Shown here: one piece after another, positions 8,551-17,085 of the stretch | How positions within the stretch are numbered: the first letter of the stretch is position 1 | Layout: each line of letters starts with the position of its first letter | Assembly (NCBI GenBank): GCA_041648175.1 | Contig: JBAZPO010000007.1 | Location: 1-64,000 of the forward strand | Reading direction: 5' to 3' | Length of the DNA: 64,000 nucleotides | Origin: Desulfobaccales bacterium | GTDB lineage: Bacteria > Desulfobacterota > Desulfobaccia > Desulfobaccales > 0-14-0-80-60-11 | Position numbers and translations under genes: made by a program | Notes under the pieces: model-generated | Told to the model about the DNA's origin: nothing | The model's database searches: none | Seen by the model: only the letters and a program-made list of their open reading frames with translations

Positions 8551-8955
8551 ATGAAGAAGAGAGCGGTTTTAGTCTATGCGGTACTGGTGGCGGTAATTGG
8601 CATCTTTTTGGTGGGCTGCGTCACGGCGCCTTCCGGCTCCTCGACTCCAACCCAGGCGGACCTATTGGCGCAGGCCGGGTTTAAAGCACACACGCCGAAG
8701 AGCCCCCAAAGAGTGGCCCTGGTTGACACCCTGCCAGCCAAGAAAGTGGTTTTAAATCAGTATAATAAACCCCTCTATATGGTGTGCACCGATCAGGACA
8801 CCAATCAGTGCTATTTGGGTGACAAGGCGGCCTATGACCGTTATCAGCAAATGGCCATCCAGAATGCCTTTTCTGAAGACCAGCACAAGGTGTCGGAGCA
8901 GCGCTCGGACCCCGAGTGGTGGAACATGTGGGTGGATTCCCAGGGCGGCGGTTGA
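8551..8955 (+). CDS. Small lipoprotein, first of a tandem pair
   Basis: A 134-residue secreted lipoprotein of unknown function. A basic N-terminus, a hydrophobic stretch and the lipobox LVGC (Cys23) predict export and lipidation. The mature part keeps QADLLAQAGF, LPAKKVV, YMVCTDQDTNQCYLGD (two cysteines that could pair) and YDRYQQ, all shared with the next gene. The ribosome site AAGGAGG lies upstream of the ATG. The protein after it is a paralogue with a similar leader, so the pair arose by tandem duplication. Confidence 0.8.
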   Translation: MKKRAVLVYAVLVAVIGIFLVGCVTAPSGSSTPTQADLLAQAGFKAHTPKSPQRVALVDTLPAKKVVLNQYNKPLYMVCTDQDTNQCYLGDKAAYDRYQQMAIQNAFSEDQHKVSEQRSDPEWWNMWVDSQGGG

Positions 8956-9059
8956 TTCTTTGCCGCAGGATCACCGAGGGGTCTAAAATTGGCCCAGGGG
9001 AGATAAAGGGGGGCAAGCCCCAGAGGTAGAATTATATCTTCAAAGAGGATATACGGAGC

Positions 9060-9470
9060 ATGAGAACCAGAGCGGCTCTACTCTATGCGATGCTGGCGGT
9101 GGTAATTGGTTTATTTATTGTGGGCTGCGTCACGGCCCCATCCAGCAGTCCGGCCACATCGCAGGCGGACTTGCTGGCGCAGGCCGGATTTACCCTGCGA
9201 ACGGCGGACACCCCAAAAAGATTGGCCTACATCAATTCCCTGCCGGCTCAAAAAGTGGTGCAGCAAAATTATAAAGGCAAGACCCATTATGTAGTCTGCC
9301 CCGACCCCAGCACCAAGCAGTGCTATGTGGGGGATGAGGGGGCGTATCAACGTTATCAGCAATTGAGCCTCCAGCAAAACATCTCCGCAGAGCGGCACGC
9401 GGTGTCAGAGCAGCATTGGGACCCCGAGTACTGGACCCTATACGCGGATTCCCAGGGCGCAGGCCGATAG
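9060..9470 (+). CDS. Small lipoprotein, second of a tandem pair
   Basis: A 136-residue paralogue of the preceding gene. It has the same lipoprotein signal ending IVGC, the same QADLLAQAGF start of the mature chain, LPAQKVV, the cysteine pair in VVCPDPSTKQCYVGD and the YQRYQQ segment, ending in SEQ-x2-DPEYW. The leader also resembles that of the first copy (GAGGATATACGGAGC before ATG against AAGGAGGTATATGGACC). A strong hairpin follows at 9488. Function unknown; envelope location is inferred from the signal. Confidence 0.8.
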   Translation: MRTRAALLYAMLAVVIGLFIVGCVTAPSSSPATSQADLLAQAGFTLRTADTPKRLAYINSLPAQKVVQQNYKGKTHYVVCPDPSTKQCYVGDEGAYQRYQQLSLQQNISAERHAVSEQHWDPEYWTLYADSQGAGR

Positions 9471-9487
9471 ACTCAATGGGCAGGACC

Positions 9488-9525
9488 GCCTGAGGGGATT
9501 GTGGCAATCCCTTCAGGCTTTCCTT
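9488..9525 (+). terminator. Intrinsic terminator after the lipoprotein pair
   Basis: GCCTGAGGGGATTG and CAATCCCTTCAGGC pair over 14 positions with one G-T wobble and a short GTGG-type loop, followed by CTTTCCTTT. Confidence 0.65.
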
Positions 9526-9699
9526 TCCCATGGCAGAACAATTCCAACCTTGCCGATAAACCTGTCCTGTTTCCTGCCTTGCCCACCTGCGCCTCACCGG
9601 TTATTATTAAAAAAGGCTCGCGTTGGATTTTCCCGGATGCGGGGCCGGCGTGAGTAATTTTCTCAGGCTCACTCTTCCTGAGTAAGGAACAGGTCTGTC

Positions 9700-10890
9700 A
9701 TGAAATATGTCATTTTGGTGGGCGACGGCATGGGGGATTACCCCGTGGCCGAGTTGGGGGGCAAGACTCCTTTGGAGGCTGCGGCTACCCCACATTTGGA
9801 CGAACTGGCCCGGCGGGGCGATCTGGGGTTGGCCCGTACTATTCCGCCGGGGAAAGAACCGGGCAGCGACATCGCCAATCTGGCCATCATGGGGTACGAT
9901 CCGGTGCGTTACCATACCGGGCGGGCCCCCCTGGAGGCTGCGGCCCTGGGGGTGGAATTGGGGCCTGAAGAGGTGGCTTTTCGCTGCAACCTGGTCACCC
10001 TGCGCCATGAGGGCCCTCAGCTTTTTATGGAGGATTACTCTGCCGGACACATCACCAGCGCCGAGGCCAAAGACCTCATTGCCGCTCTGGAAGCCGCTCT
10101 GGGCCGGGACGGACGCCGCTTTTTCCCGGGAGTGAGCTACCGCCATCTCCTGGTGTGGCGTGAAGGGGACGCCGCCTGGCGTACTTACCCACCCCATGAC
10201 TGGACCGGCCAGGCAGTGGGCCACCTCATGAGCGGAGATGCTCAGCCCCTATGGGACTTGGTTCGGGCCTCGTGGCCGGTGCTTGCCGATTTGGATGTTA
10301 ACCGGCGCCGGCTGGCGGCCGGAAAAAGACCTGCCACCTCCATCTGGCTCTGGGGCCAGGGTCGGTCCCCCCAAATGCCCACGTTGCAGGAGCGTTTTGG
10401 CCTGAGTGGCGCGGTGATCTCGGCGGTGGACTTGATCCGGGGCATCGGCAAGTACGCCGGGTTGAGTTCCATCCTAGTTCCCGGCGCTACGGGTTTTTTG
10501 GACACCAATTACGCCGGCAAGGTGGCCGCGGCTATAGAGGCTTTGAAAGAGATGGACCTGGTCTTTGTGCACGTGGAGGCCCCGGATGAAGCGGGCCATA
10601 GCGGCGAACTGTCTTTGAAGCTCCAAGCCATCGAAGACTTCGACGCCAAGGTGGTGGGGCCGATGATGGCCGGGTTGGAGAAGTTGGGGGACTTTCGGGT
10701 CCTGGTGCTTTGCGATCACCTCACCCCCCTGGCGCTCCGCACCCACACCGATGAGCCGGTGCCCTATGTCCTCTATGATTCCCGGACCCCGGGAGACCAG
10801 CCCCGGCCATACACCGAGGCCGCGGCCCAGGCCACCGGAGTCATCCTGGAACAGGGCGCTGACCTGCTGACCCGGTTACTGCAGCGGTAA
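9700..10890 (+). CDS. apgM: Cofactor-independent phosphoglycerate mutase, archaeal type
   Basis: It interconverts 3- and 2-phosphoglycerate in glycolysis/gluconeogenesis. The 396 residues begin with the metal-binding VGDGMGDYP (D9), then GSDIANLAIMGYDP whose S56 is the phosphate-carrying serine. The second metal set appears in HVEAPDEAGHSG and LCDHLTP. Length is typical of ApgM, an alkaline-phosphatase-superfamily enzyme sometimes labelled a homoserine-kinase-like protein because it is often found next to hom, as here. An intrinsic terminator follows 24 bases after the stop. Confidence 0.93.
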   Translation: MKYVILVGDGMGDYPVAELGGKTPLEAAATPHLDELARRGDLGLARTIPPGKEPGSDIANLAIMGYDPVRYHTGRAPLEAAALGVELGPEEVAFRCNLVTLRHEGPQLFMEDYSAGHITSAEAKDLIAALEAALGRDGRRFFPGVSYRHLLVWREGDAAWRTYPPHDWTGQAVGHLMSGDAQPLWDLVRASWPVLADLDVNRRRLAAGKRPATSIWLWGQGRSPQMPTLQERFGLSGAVISAVDLIRGIGKYAGLSSILVPGATGFLDTNYAGKVAAAIEALKEMDLVFVHVEAPDEAGHSGELSLKLQAIEDFDAKVVGPMMAGLEKLGDFRVLVLCDHLTPLALRTHTDEPVPYVLYDSRTPGDQPRPYTEAAAQATGVILEQGADLLTRLLQR

Positions 10891-10913
10891 CGAAGAGATA
10901 AGAATCCTTACGC

Positions 10914-10948
10914 AAAAGGGGGGACCCCGTAGGTCACCCCTTTTTTTT
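10914..10948 (+). terminator. Intrinsic terminator of apgM
   Basis: AAAAGGGG and CCCCTTTT, with an inner GAC/GTC extension after one mismatch, form the stem and end in a run of eight T. Confidence 0.85.
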
Positions 10949-11014
10949 GCCGTTATTGGGTAGTGGTTAAAATTCAGGCTATTGCCCTAATTCTCAAAAA
11001 ATTAAGCCACTCTC

Positions 11015-11512
11015 TTAATTATTTTCCTCTTGGATGATTCTGCCTAGTGAGGAAAAAGAAAATCCCTGGTTTCCCAGGGTGCCCAGCATCAAGCAATCGA
11101 TGATGGGTTCGTTCACCGGTTTTTCGGCGTGCCATTGCACAATAAAATTTGCGCCCACACCTTCATCACCTCTTTTGGGTTCCTTGACGATGACCCGTGT
11201 GGCCGCCAGAGGCTTGAGGGTGACCGGTTTTTCCAAATATTTATAAGCCAGTTTGCCGTCGGTATCATAATGATCGATTCGGTCTAGCGTAATGGGCTGC
11301 GACGGGTCGGTATTATGGATAATGAGATTGGCCCTTAAGGGAACCACCATTAACATGGGCGGGCCGCTTATTACATTGGCATAACTGGGGATATAGACGG
11401 TTTGACCCTTTACCATTTTGGCTGCACCCAAGGCCGAGGCGCTGAAGTTAAAAAGTAGCATAGTTGCCACTATGGCCGTCACAGCCATCTGTTTTACATT
11501 TTTACTCAACAT
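11015..11512 (-). CDS. DUF3124 exported protein
   Basis: A 165-residue protein with a cleavable signal peptide (about 30 residues, ending near SALGA). Family landmarks I recognise from DUF3124 are GQTVYIPSYANV, IHNTDPSQPITLDRIDHYDTDGK, the GVGANFIVQWHA segment and the end GFSFSSLGRII. The likely location is the periplasm; function is unknown. The start is supported by GGAGGAG 6 nt upstream. It is transcribed away from purQ on the same strand with a 140-base gap. Confidence 0.8.
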   Translation of the reverse strand: MLSKNVKQMAVTAIVATMLLFNFSASALGAAKMVKGQTVYIPSYANVISGPPMLMVVPLRANLIIHNTDPSQPITLDRIDHYDTDGKLAYKYLEKPVTLKPLAATRVIVKEPKRGDEGVGANFIVQWHAEKPVNEPIIDCLMLGTLGNQGFSFSSLGRIIQEENN

Positions 11513-11652
11513 GGATTCTCCTCCAGGCAGGCAAGGATAGGAGTGGGTGTTTATTGCCTTATCGACCAGATAATTAAGGGACTAAAAACGCGGGCACGGA
11601 TTTTTTTCGGAGCCCTGGAATCATATTGGTGAAAAATATCCTTGGTTTTTCT

Positions 11653-12510
11653 TTATACCAGATTCTTGAGGCAGCGTACGGCGTTCTGGAAAAGGGCCAA
11701 GCCGGCGCCGACTCGATCCGGATAGGGTTCGCCCTGACGTCGGAAGGGTTCTTTATCCCGGGTCCAGGCGGGATGCTGGAAAGAAGAGATATGGGCTTCG
11801 GGGTGGGGCATGAGGCCCAGGACCCGGCCGGTGGTGTCACAGATACCGGCGATGTCCAGGAGGGAACCGTTGGGGTTATAGGGAAACCGGCCCAGGGCCG
11901 CTTTTCCTGAAGGCGTGGCATATTTCAGGGCGATCTGGCCCCGGTCGGCCAGCTCCGCCAGGACCGGGCCATCGGCGTAAAATTTCCCCTCGCCATGGCG
12001 GATGGGTAGCTCCAGAAGGTCGATCCCCTGGGTAAACACGCACTTTGACGGCATGGCCTTGAGGTGGACCCAGGCATCCCGGAAGTTGCCGCAATCGTTG
12101 GGGATCAATGCAGTCAGCCGGGCGGTGGCGTGCCCGGGCAGGCCCGGCAGCAGCCCCAGGTTAACCAGAACCTGGAAGCCGTTACAGATACCGATGACCA
12201 GGCGGCCCGCGGCGATAAATTCTTGTAGGGCGGAGCCCAAGGCCAGCTTTAATCTCAAAGCCAGAATGACTCCGGCGCCGTGGTCATCCCCCCAGGAAAA
12301 CCCTCCGGGCACGGCCAGAAGGTGGTAGTCCCAGAGTAGGCCCGGATTTTCCAAGAGATCGGTGGTGTGGACCCGCACCGCGTCGGCCCCGGCCTGGGAA
12401 AGCGCGAAGGCGGTTTCATAGTCACAGTTCAGACCGTAGCCATACAGAACTAAGGCTTTGGGCCTTAGCTCCGGGTTTTCGGTTTGCGGTTTTCGGTTCC
12501 GGGTATTCAT
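11653..12510 (-). CDS. purQ: Phosphoribosylformylglycinamidine synthase, glutaminase subunit
   Basis: The glutamine amidotransferase subunit of FGAM synthase in purine synthesis. Triad GATase features are visible: the nucleophile Cys in GICNGFQ, the VPGGFSWGDD loop, and the His in LMPHPEAH. At 285 residues it is at the long, single-GATase end of the family. The first ~16 residues (NTRNRKPQTENPEL) are encoded by an A/C-rich direct repeat (AACCGAAAACCG units) and are not part of the usual domain, which begins at ALVLYGYG. No other good start is seen. Upstream lies a 756-base repeat-rich gap; purL is not in the window. Confidence 0.9.
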   Translation of the reverse strand: MNTRNRKPQTENPELRPKALVLYGYGLNCDYETAFALSQAGADAVRVHTTDLLENPGLLWDYHLLAVPGGFSWGDDHGAGVILALRLKLALGSALQEFIAAGRLVIGICNGFQVLVNLGLLPGLPGHATARLTALIPNDCGNFRDAWVHLKAMPSKCVFTQGIDLLELPIRHGEGKFYADGPVLAELADRGQIALKYATPSGKAALGRFPYNPNGSLLDIAGICDTTGRVLGLMPHPEAHISSFQHPAWTRDKEPFRRQGEPYPDRVGAGLALFQNAVRCLKNLV

Positions 12511-13266
12511 AAATCAGATGGCAAAGATAACAGTTAATAGGTTGGTGGGCAATGCCCGCCCTGCTTAATTTTATTGAGCCGACACACGAAAAAAAAAGTG
12601 TCCCATTGGATCTTTAAAAAGTATTATAGTATTATCAATATGTTATCTATTAAATCAGTTTTCGCTGGTGCGATTTTAGCGATTTTGTCCCGCGTGTGTA
12701 GCACCCTTGTCCCGCCGCGGTGTGCTTCTGTCCCGCCAGCATGCGTTCTATTCCCGTCTGTCACGCGTTCAATTTCCGCCCAGAGGCGGCAGTGTATCGG
12801 CCACAGGGCCTGCGGAGGCGGGACGTTTCGACTGCAACCCGCCTGAGGCGCAGTTAAACATGGAGAAGCAAGGGTTTCCAGAAAAGAATGAACAGTTGAC
12901 CCGCAATTATGTCATCCTAAACGAAAAATCAGGAGTGATGGCTTTGGAAAAAATCCTTCTTTTTCCATTCACCCTAACTCCCTCCCCCAGGGGTGAGATG
13001 AGATTAAATTAAATAAAACAATGACATATAGATGTTCAGCCATAAGGCGAGAGGAAATAGTTAAACTTTCTTTGAAACCATTATGGGTGTTCTCACAACG
13101 AAGTATGAAAATGTAAGGATGGCGGGCACGGAGGCCCGCCCCACCGGCACAGAGGCCCGCCCCAACAGCGGGTTTAATGGCGGGCAGTGTCCGCCCTACA
13201 CCTGTGAAAGGCGGGGTGCGCTGCGCTTTCCCGCCCCACGGCTACGGGTCCCTGACCCCTGGTTTC
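12511..13266. repeat. Repeat-rich gap between purQ and secDF
   Basis: There is no gene I can support. It contains hairpins of the GGCGGGC-n-GCCCGCC family at 12544-12560, 13121-13140 and 13179-13195, two closely spaced copies of GAGGCCCGCCCC (13132, 13153), and a RAYT-family REP at 13210-13241. The stretch 12690-12850 is rich in TCCCGCC-like units without a clear period. Confidence 0.65.
13210..13241 (+). repeat. REP hairpin, RAYT-associated family (variant)
   Basis: GGCGGGGTGCGCTGCG and TTTCCCGCCCCACGG; it is a slightly diverged copy of the unit at 39176, ending 26 bases before the secDF stop. Confidence 0.65.
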
Positions 13267-15930
13267 CTACTTCTTCCCGGTCTTCTTCTTGGGAGCCGCC
13301 TTGGTCGTCTTCTTTTCTTCCCGCTTCTGTTTCTGGGCTTCCAGTTCGATGACCTTTTCCCGCTTCACTTCCACCCGTTTGGCCTGTTTGCGCCAGGCAT
13401 AGACGATGGGGCTGGCCACGAAGACGGAGGAGTAGGTGCCCACCAGCACGCCCAAGATCATGGCCAGGGCGAAGTCCCGCAAGACCACGCCGCCGAAGAA
13501 GAACAGCGCCACCACCACCAGGAACACGGTAGTGCTGGTGATGATGGTCCGGGAGAGCACCTCGTTAACGCTGAGATTGATGATGTCTCCCAGTCTGCCC
13601 CTTTTCCGGGCCAGATTTTCCCGGATGCGGTCGAAGACCACCACGGTATCTGTAAGGGAGTAGCCCGCCAGGGTCAAGAGGGCGGTGACCACCAGCAGGG
13701 TGATCTCGACGTTGAACAGCCAGAAGATGCCCAGGACGGCCAAGACGTCGTGAAAGGTGGCAATAGTGGCGCCGATGCCGAAGATGAATTCGAAGCGCCA
13801 GGCGATGTAGATAATGATGCCGAGCATGGAGATGATGATGGCCACGATGGCCTTGTTGCGCAGGTCACCGCTGATCGAGGCCCCGATCTCCTGTTTGCCG
13901 ATAACCTTGAACTGATTGTCGGGCATGGCTTTATTGAGCATATCGGCCAGGTGCTCGGACATCTGCCCCACGGAAGACTCGGACTTTTTGAGTTTGACCA
14001 TGAGCTCCTTGCCGCCTTCAATCTGCTGAATCTCGGCGTGTCCCCAGCCTTCTTTGTTGAGGGCGTCCCGGACCGCGTTGACGGTGAAGGGCTTGGCTGC
14101 GGTCATCTCGACCAAAGCGCCGCCGCTGAACTCCACTCCCAGGTTGCCCTGGCCACGGGAGAGCTGCACGAAGGCCACCAGGCCCAAAATCGCCAAGGCC
14201 CCGGAAATGGCGAAGGCGTAATGGCGCCAGCCGATGAAGTCGATGTTGCGCTGCTTGAAGAATTCGAAAAAGCTGAGCTTTTTCAGCCAGCGCTTGACCA
14301 GCAGCCAGTCGTAAACCACCCGGGTGCCGAACAGGGCGGTGAACAGGTTCAGGATGACACCCAGGCTCAGGGTGACGGCAAAGCCCTTGATTGGCCCGGT
14401 GCCGAAGAGGAAGAGGGCAAAGGCGGTGATCAGGGTGGTGACGTGGGAGTCGATGATGGTCCAGAAGGCCTTGTCATAGCCGCCGTCGATGCTGGCCTTT
14501 AAGGGCTTGCCGGCATGGAACTCCTCTCGCATCCGTTCGTAGATAAGGACGTTGGAGTCCACTGCCATGCCGATGGATAAGATGATGCCGGCTATACCCG
14601 GCAGGGTAAGGGTGGCGCCCAAAAGCGACAGACATCCCAGGAGCAGGATGACGTTGAGGATCATGGCGTAGTCGGCCACCAGCCCGGAGAAGCGATAGTA
14701 GAAGATCATGAAGCCGATGACCAGGATGGTTGCCAGCAAACCGGCGGTGAGACCTTTTTTGATGGAGTCGGCTCCGAGGGTGGGACCCACGGTGATATTC
14801 TGGACGATCTTGACGGTGGCCGGCAGGGCCCCGGCCCGAAGCACGATGGCCAAGTCGTGGGCCTCGGCCGGGGTGTAGGAGCCAGTGATCTGGGCCTTAC
14901 CGCCGCCGATGCGCTCCTGGATAGCCGGAGCCGATCGGACTACCCCGTCGAGGATGATGGCCAGACGGCGCTTGACGTTTTCCCCGGTGATCTTGCCGAA
15001 CTCCGTGGCTCCCCGATTATTAAAGTCCACGGATACGTAAGGCTCATTATAGTCGCCGATGCTTACCCTGGCGTTTTTTATCGCGGCGCCGGTGAGGAGG
15101 ACCTTCTTTTTGAGCAGCAGGGGCTTGCTTTCCAGCCGGCCGGTGTCCCGATTAATGCTTTTTTCGATATAAACTTCATTATCCGCAGGAATCTTATCCG
15201 CCAGGGCCTGGTTGAGCTGCTCCCGGGCATAACCGGGTTTCAGGGCGCCGGTTTTGAGGGCCTGCTCGATCAATTCGGGCAGATTGACCTGGGCCTGATC
15301 ATCCACCAGCTTGAATTCCAACTGGGCCGTCTGGCCGATAAGGTCCAGGGCCCGCTGGGGGTCCTGGATGCCGGGAAGCTGGACCACGATCTGGTCGGAG
15401 CCCTGGCGCACCAGGACCGGTTCGGTCACCCCGAACTGATCGATGCGGTTACGGAGAACCTCGAGGCTCTGGGACAGGGTGCGTTCCCGGATCTGGTTGA
15501 TTTCATCGGGCTTGAGGCTCAGGACAAAGGCCAGACTGCCATCCTGGCGTTGAGGCTCCCCGGCTGCGAGATGGGGGAATTCCTCCTTCAAGAATTTTTG
15601 GAAAGCCACCTGTTCGTCTTTGTTCACCAGGGTGACGGGCAGAATATCTTTGGCTACATCTCCCACTTTGAGCGCCAGACCGCGTTTTTTCGCCAATTCG
15701 TTCATGTCGGTGGCATCGCGGTTCAAGGCATTACCGATGGCGCTCTCCATATCCACCTGGAGGATCAGATGCATGCCTCCCTTCAGGTCCAATCCTAACT
15801 TCAAGCCGCGGCTCACATGCTTTTCCCACCAGCCGGGCAGTTCACCGGTGACGGACGGGAGCACGAAGACAATGGCGATGATGGTGAGGATAAATAAGAA
15901 GAGAAACTTTAAGCGAATTGCTCGCAACAT
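13267..15930 (-). CDS. secDF: Protein translocase SecDF fusion
   Basis: An inner-membrane motor that uses the proton gradient to help SecYEG export proteins. The 887 residues contain SecD first (one N-terminal helix, GLKLGLDLKGGMHLILQVD, periplasmic P1 region, then TM helices with FGTGPIKGFAVTL near 500) and SecF second from about 550 (RNIDFIGWRHYAF, LGVEFSGGALVEM, and the SLTDTVVVFDRIREN motif). SecD and SecF are separate in many relatives, so the fusion is notable but known elsewhere. The C-terminus is Lys-rich and cytoplasmic. AAGGAGATCGGTGC precedes the ATG. No yajC is adjacent in the window. Confidence 0.95.
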   Translation of the reverse strand: MLRAIRLKFLFLFILTIIAIVFVLPSVTGELPGWWEKHVSRGLKLGLDLKGGMHLILQVDMESAIGNALNRDATDMNELAKKRGLALKVGDVAKDILPVTLVNKDEQVAFQKFLKEEFPHLAAGEPQRQDGSLAFVLSLKPDEINQIRERTLSQSLEVLRNRIDQFGVTEPVLVRQGSDQIVVQLPGIQDPQRALDLIGQTAQLEFKLVDDQAQVNLPELIEQALKTGALKPGYAREQLNQALADKIPADNEVYIEKSINRDTGRLESKPLLLKKKVLLTGAAIKNARVSIGDYNEPYVSVDFNNRGATEFGKITGENVKRRLAIILDGVVRSAPAIQERIGGGKAQITGSYTPAEAHDLAIVLRAGALPATVKIVQNITVGPTLGADSIKKGLTAGLLATILVIGFMIFYYRFSGLVADYAMILNVILLLGCLSLLGATLTLPGIAGIILSIGMAVDSNVLIYERMREEFHAGKPLKASIDGGYDKAFWTIIDSHVTTLITAFALFLFGTGPIKGFAVTLSLGVILNLFTALFGTRVVYDWLLVKRWLKKLSFFEFFKQRNIDFIGWRHYAFAISGALAILGLVAFVQLSRGQGNLGVEFSGGALVEMTAAKPFTVNAVRDALNKEGWGHAEIQQIEGGKELMVKLKKSESSVGQMSEHLADMLNKAMPDNQFKVIGKQEIGASISGDLRNKAIVAIIISMLGIIIYIAWRFEFIFGIGATIATFHDVLAVLGIFWLFNVEITLLVVTALLTLAGYSLTDTVVVFDRIRENLARKRGRLGDIINLSVNEVLSRTIITSTTVFLVVVALFFFGGVVLRDFALAMILGVLVGTYSSVFVASPIVYAWRKQAKRVEVKREKVIELEAQKQKREEKKTTKAAPKKKTGKK

Positions 15931-16351
15931 GCACCGATCTCCTTAGCTTCGAGGGCGAGTCTGGCGTTGTTTATGTAATTTAACCTTTTAATTTAAAGGG
16001 TTATATTATAAAGGCGCACCTGGAAAGCGACTCGTCCTCGTTTAACTTAATCGATAGAAATTACCTGAGAGCTCCCGGATTGTCAAGGTTCTTGGCCCTG
16101 TAGACCGTGGCGAATCGGTCAGGTTTTCCGCGGGGCCTCGTCCCAAGCTGTGCCCATATAGCGTTTGGCAAAAGATCCTTAAGGCGGGATGCGCTTCGCT
16201 TCCCGCCCTACGGCACTACAGGCTGGCCCACAATTGGGATGTGCAGCAGGGTATTATACCGACTGGCTTGGGTGCGGGTTTGGCCGGAGGCGTCAACTTC
16301 GTTTCGAATGAACAAGGTGTCAATTGAAGATATTTTGGGTTTTGCTTGAAA
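15931..16351. other. Gap between secDF and the phosphatase gene, with one REP
   Basis: No gene is supported. A RAYT-family REP hairpin lies at 16183-16212 (GGCGGGATGCGCTTCG then CCCGCCCTACGG). The rest, including the immediate secDF upstream region, shows no clear promoter. Confidence 0.6.
16183..16212 (+). repeat. REP hairpin, RAYT-associated family
   Basis: GGCGGGATGCGCTTCG and TTCCCGCCCTACGG, one T shorter than the copy at 39176. Confidence 0.7.
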
Positions 16352-17002
16352 TTATCGGTCAAAAAAGAATTCTTCTTCGGGCAATTTCAAAGCGGTGAGG
16401 AAATTGCCATAGACCGCGCCGGTGTCGATCCCAATCTTATTGGGCATAAGTAACGGCTCCTTGAAAGGTGTGTGTCCAAAAATGACCCGCCGGCCAAAAT
16501 CCTCCTGGGAGGTGATAAATTCTCCCCTGATCCACAGCAAATCTTCTTCTTTCTGGTCTGTCAGCGCCACGCCGGGCTTGAGGCCGCCATGCACGAAGAT
16601 ATAATCGGCAGTTTCATAATAAAGCTGTAAATCCTGGTAAAACTGCCGGTGATCCGGCGGCAATCCCAGGTTTTCCTGGTCTACCCAATCGTCCCCCCAG
16701 TAATCTTCCAGGGTTGCCAGGCCGCCGTTGAAGAGAAAGAACTCCTTTTCCCGGCCCTGGAGGAAGTCCAGGAACATGGCTTCATGGTTACCCTTGAGGC
16801 AGATGACTTGTCCCGGCGGGGCCAGACTTTTCAGGCGGATGATATAATCCACCACCCCCCTGGCCCGGGGGCCGCGGTCAAGATAATCCCCCACGAACAA
16901 CAGCCGGTCTTGTTTAAGATCGGGGTTGATCTTTTCCATGAGGCGTTCCAGGGATTCCAGGCTCCCGTGGATGTCGCCGATGGCGTAGAGGTCGCCGCCC
17001 AT
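16352..17002 (-). CDS. PPP-family metallophosphatase (serine/threonine phosphatase-like)
   Basis: A 216-residue cytoplasmic calcineurin-like phosphatase with the four PPP motifs in order: GDIHGSLESL, VGDYLDRGP, LKGNHEAM and GHTPF, which bind the two metals. Substrate could be phosphoserine/threonine proteins or a dinucleoside polyphosphate; size and motif spacing suit the bacterial PrpA/PphA-like group better than ApaH. The ATG at 17002 is chosen because it opens exactly at MGGDLYAIGDIHG and has AAGGA upstream; longer frames add unrelated residues. Confidence 0.88.
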   Translation of the reverse strand: MGGDLYAIGDIHGSLESLERLMEKINPDLKQDRLLFVGDYLDRGPRARGVVDYIIRLKSLAPPGQVICLKGNHEAMFLDFLQGREKEFFLFNGGLATLEDYWGDDWVDQENLGLPPDHRQFYQDLQLYYETADYIFVHGGLKPGVALTDQKEEDLLWIRGEFITSQEDFGRRVIFGHTPFKEPLLMPNKIGIDTGAVYGNFLTALKLPEEEFFFDR

Positions 17003-17021
17003 GTGAGTCCTTTTGTTGCAG

Positions 17022-17043
17022 GGGGACACCTGTGCGTGTCCCC
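17022..17043. repeat. Short perfect hairpin
   Basis: GGGGACAC and GTGTCCCC pair around a 6-nt loop between two genes on the same strand; nearby GGACACGCAGGTCCGCCCCTAC belongs to the same class of intergenic palindromes. Confidence 0.55.
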
Positions 17044-17085
17044 ACAGGACGGACACGCAGGTCCGCCCCTACGATGTTGCCAACC

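Noticed and set aside
12574..12846. 90-codon plus-strand frame before the secDF terminus
   Set aside because: It runs through the TCCCGCC-rich repeat patch and shows no protein-like pattern.
13177..14502. Long plus-strand frame of 441 codons across secDF
   Set aside because: It is antisense to the well-supported SecF half, has runs of Gly/His/Asp typical of reversed GC-rich coding DNA, and no motif or ribosome site.
16352..17056. Longer N-terminus for the PPP phosphatase
   Set aside because: The extra 18 residues precede MGGDLYAIGDIHG, are unlike the family, and the inner ATG has the ribosome site.
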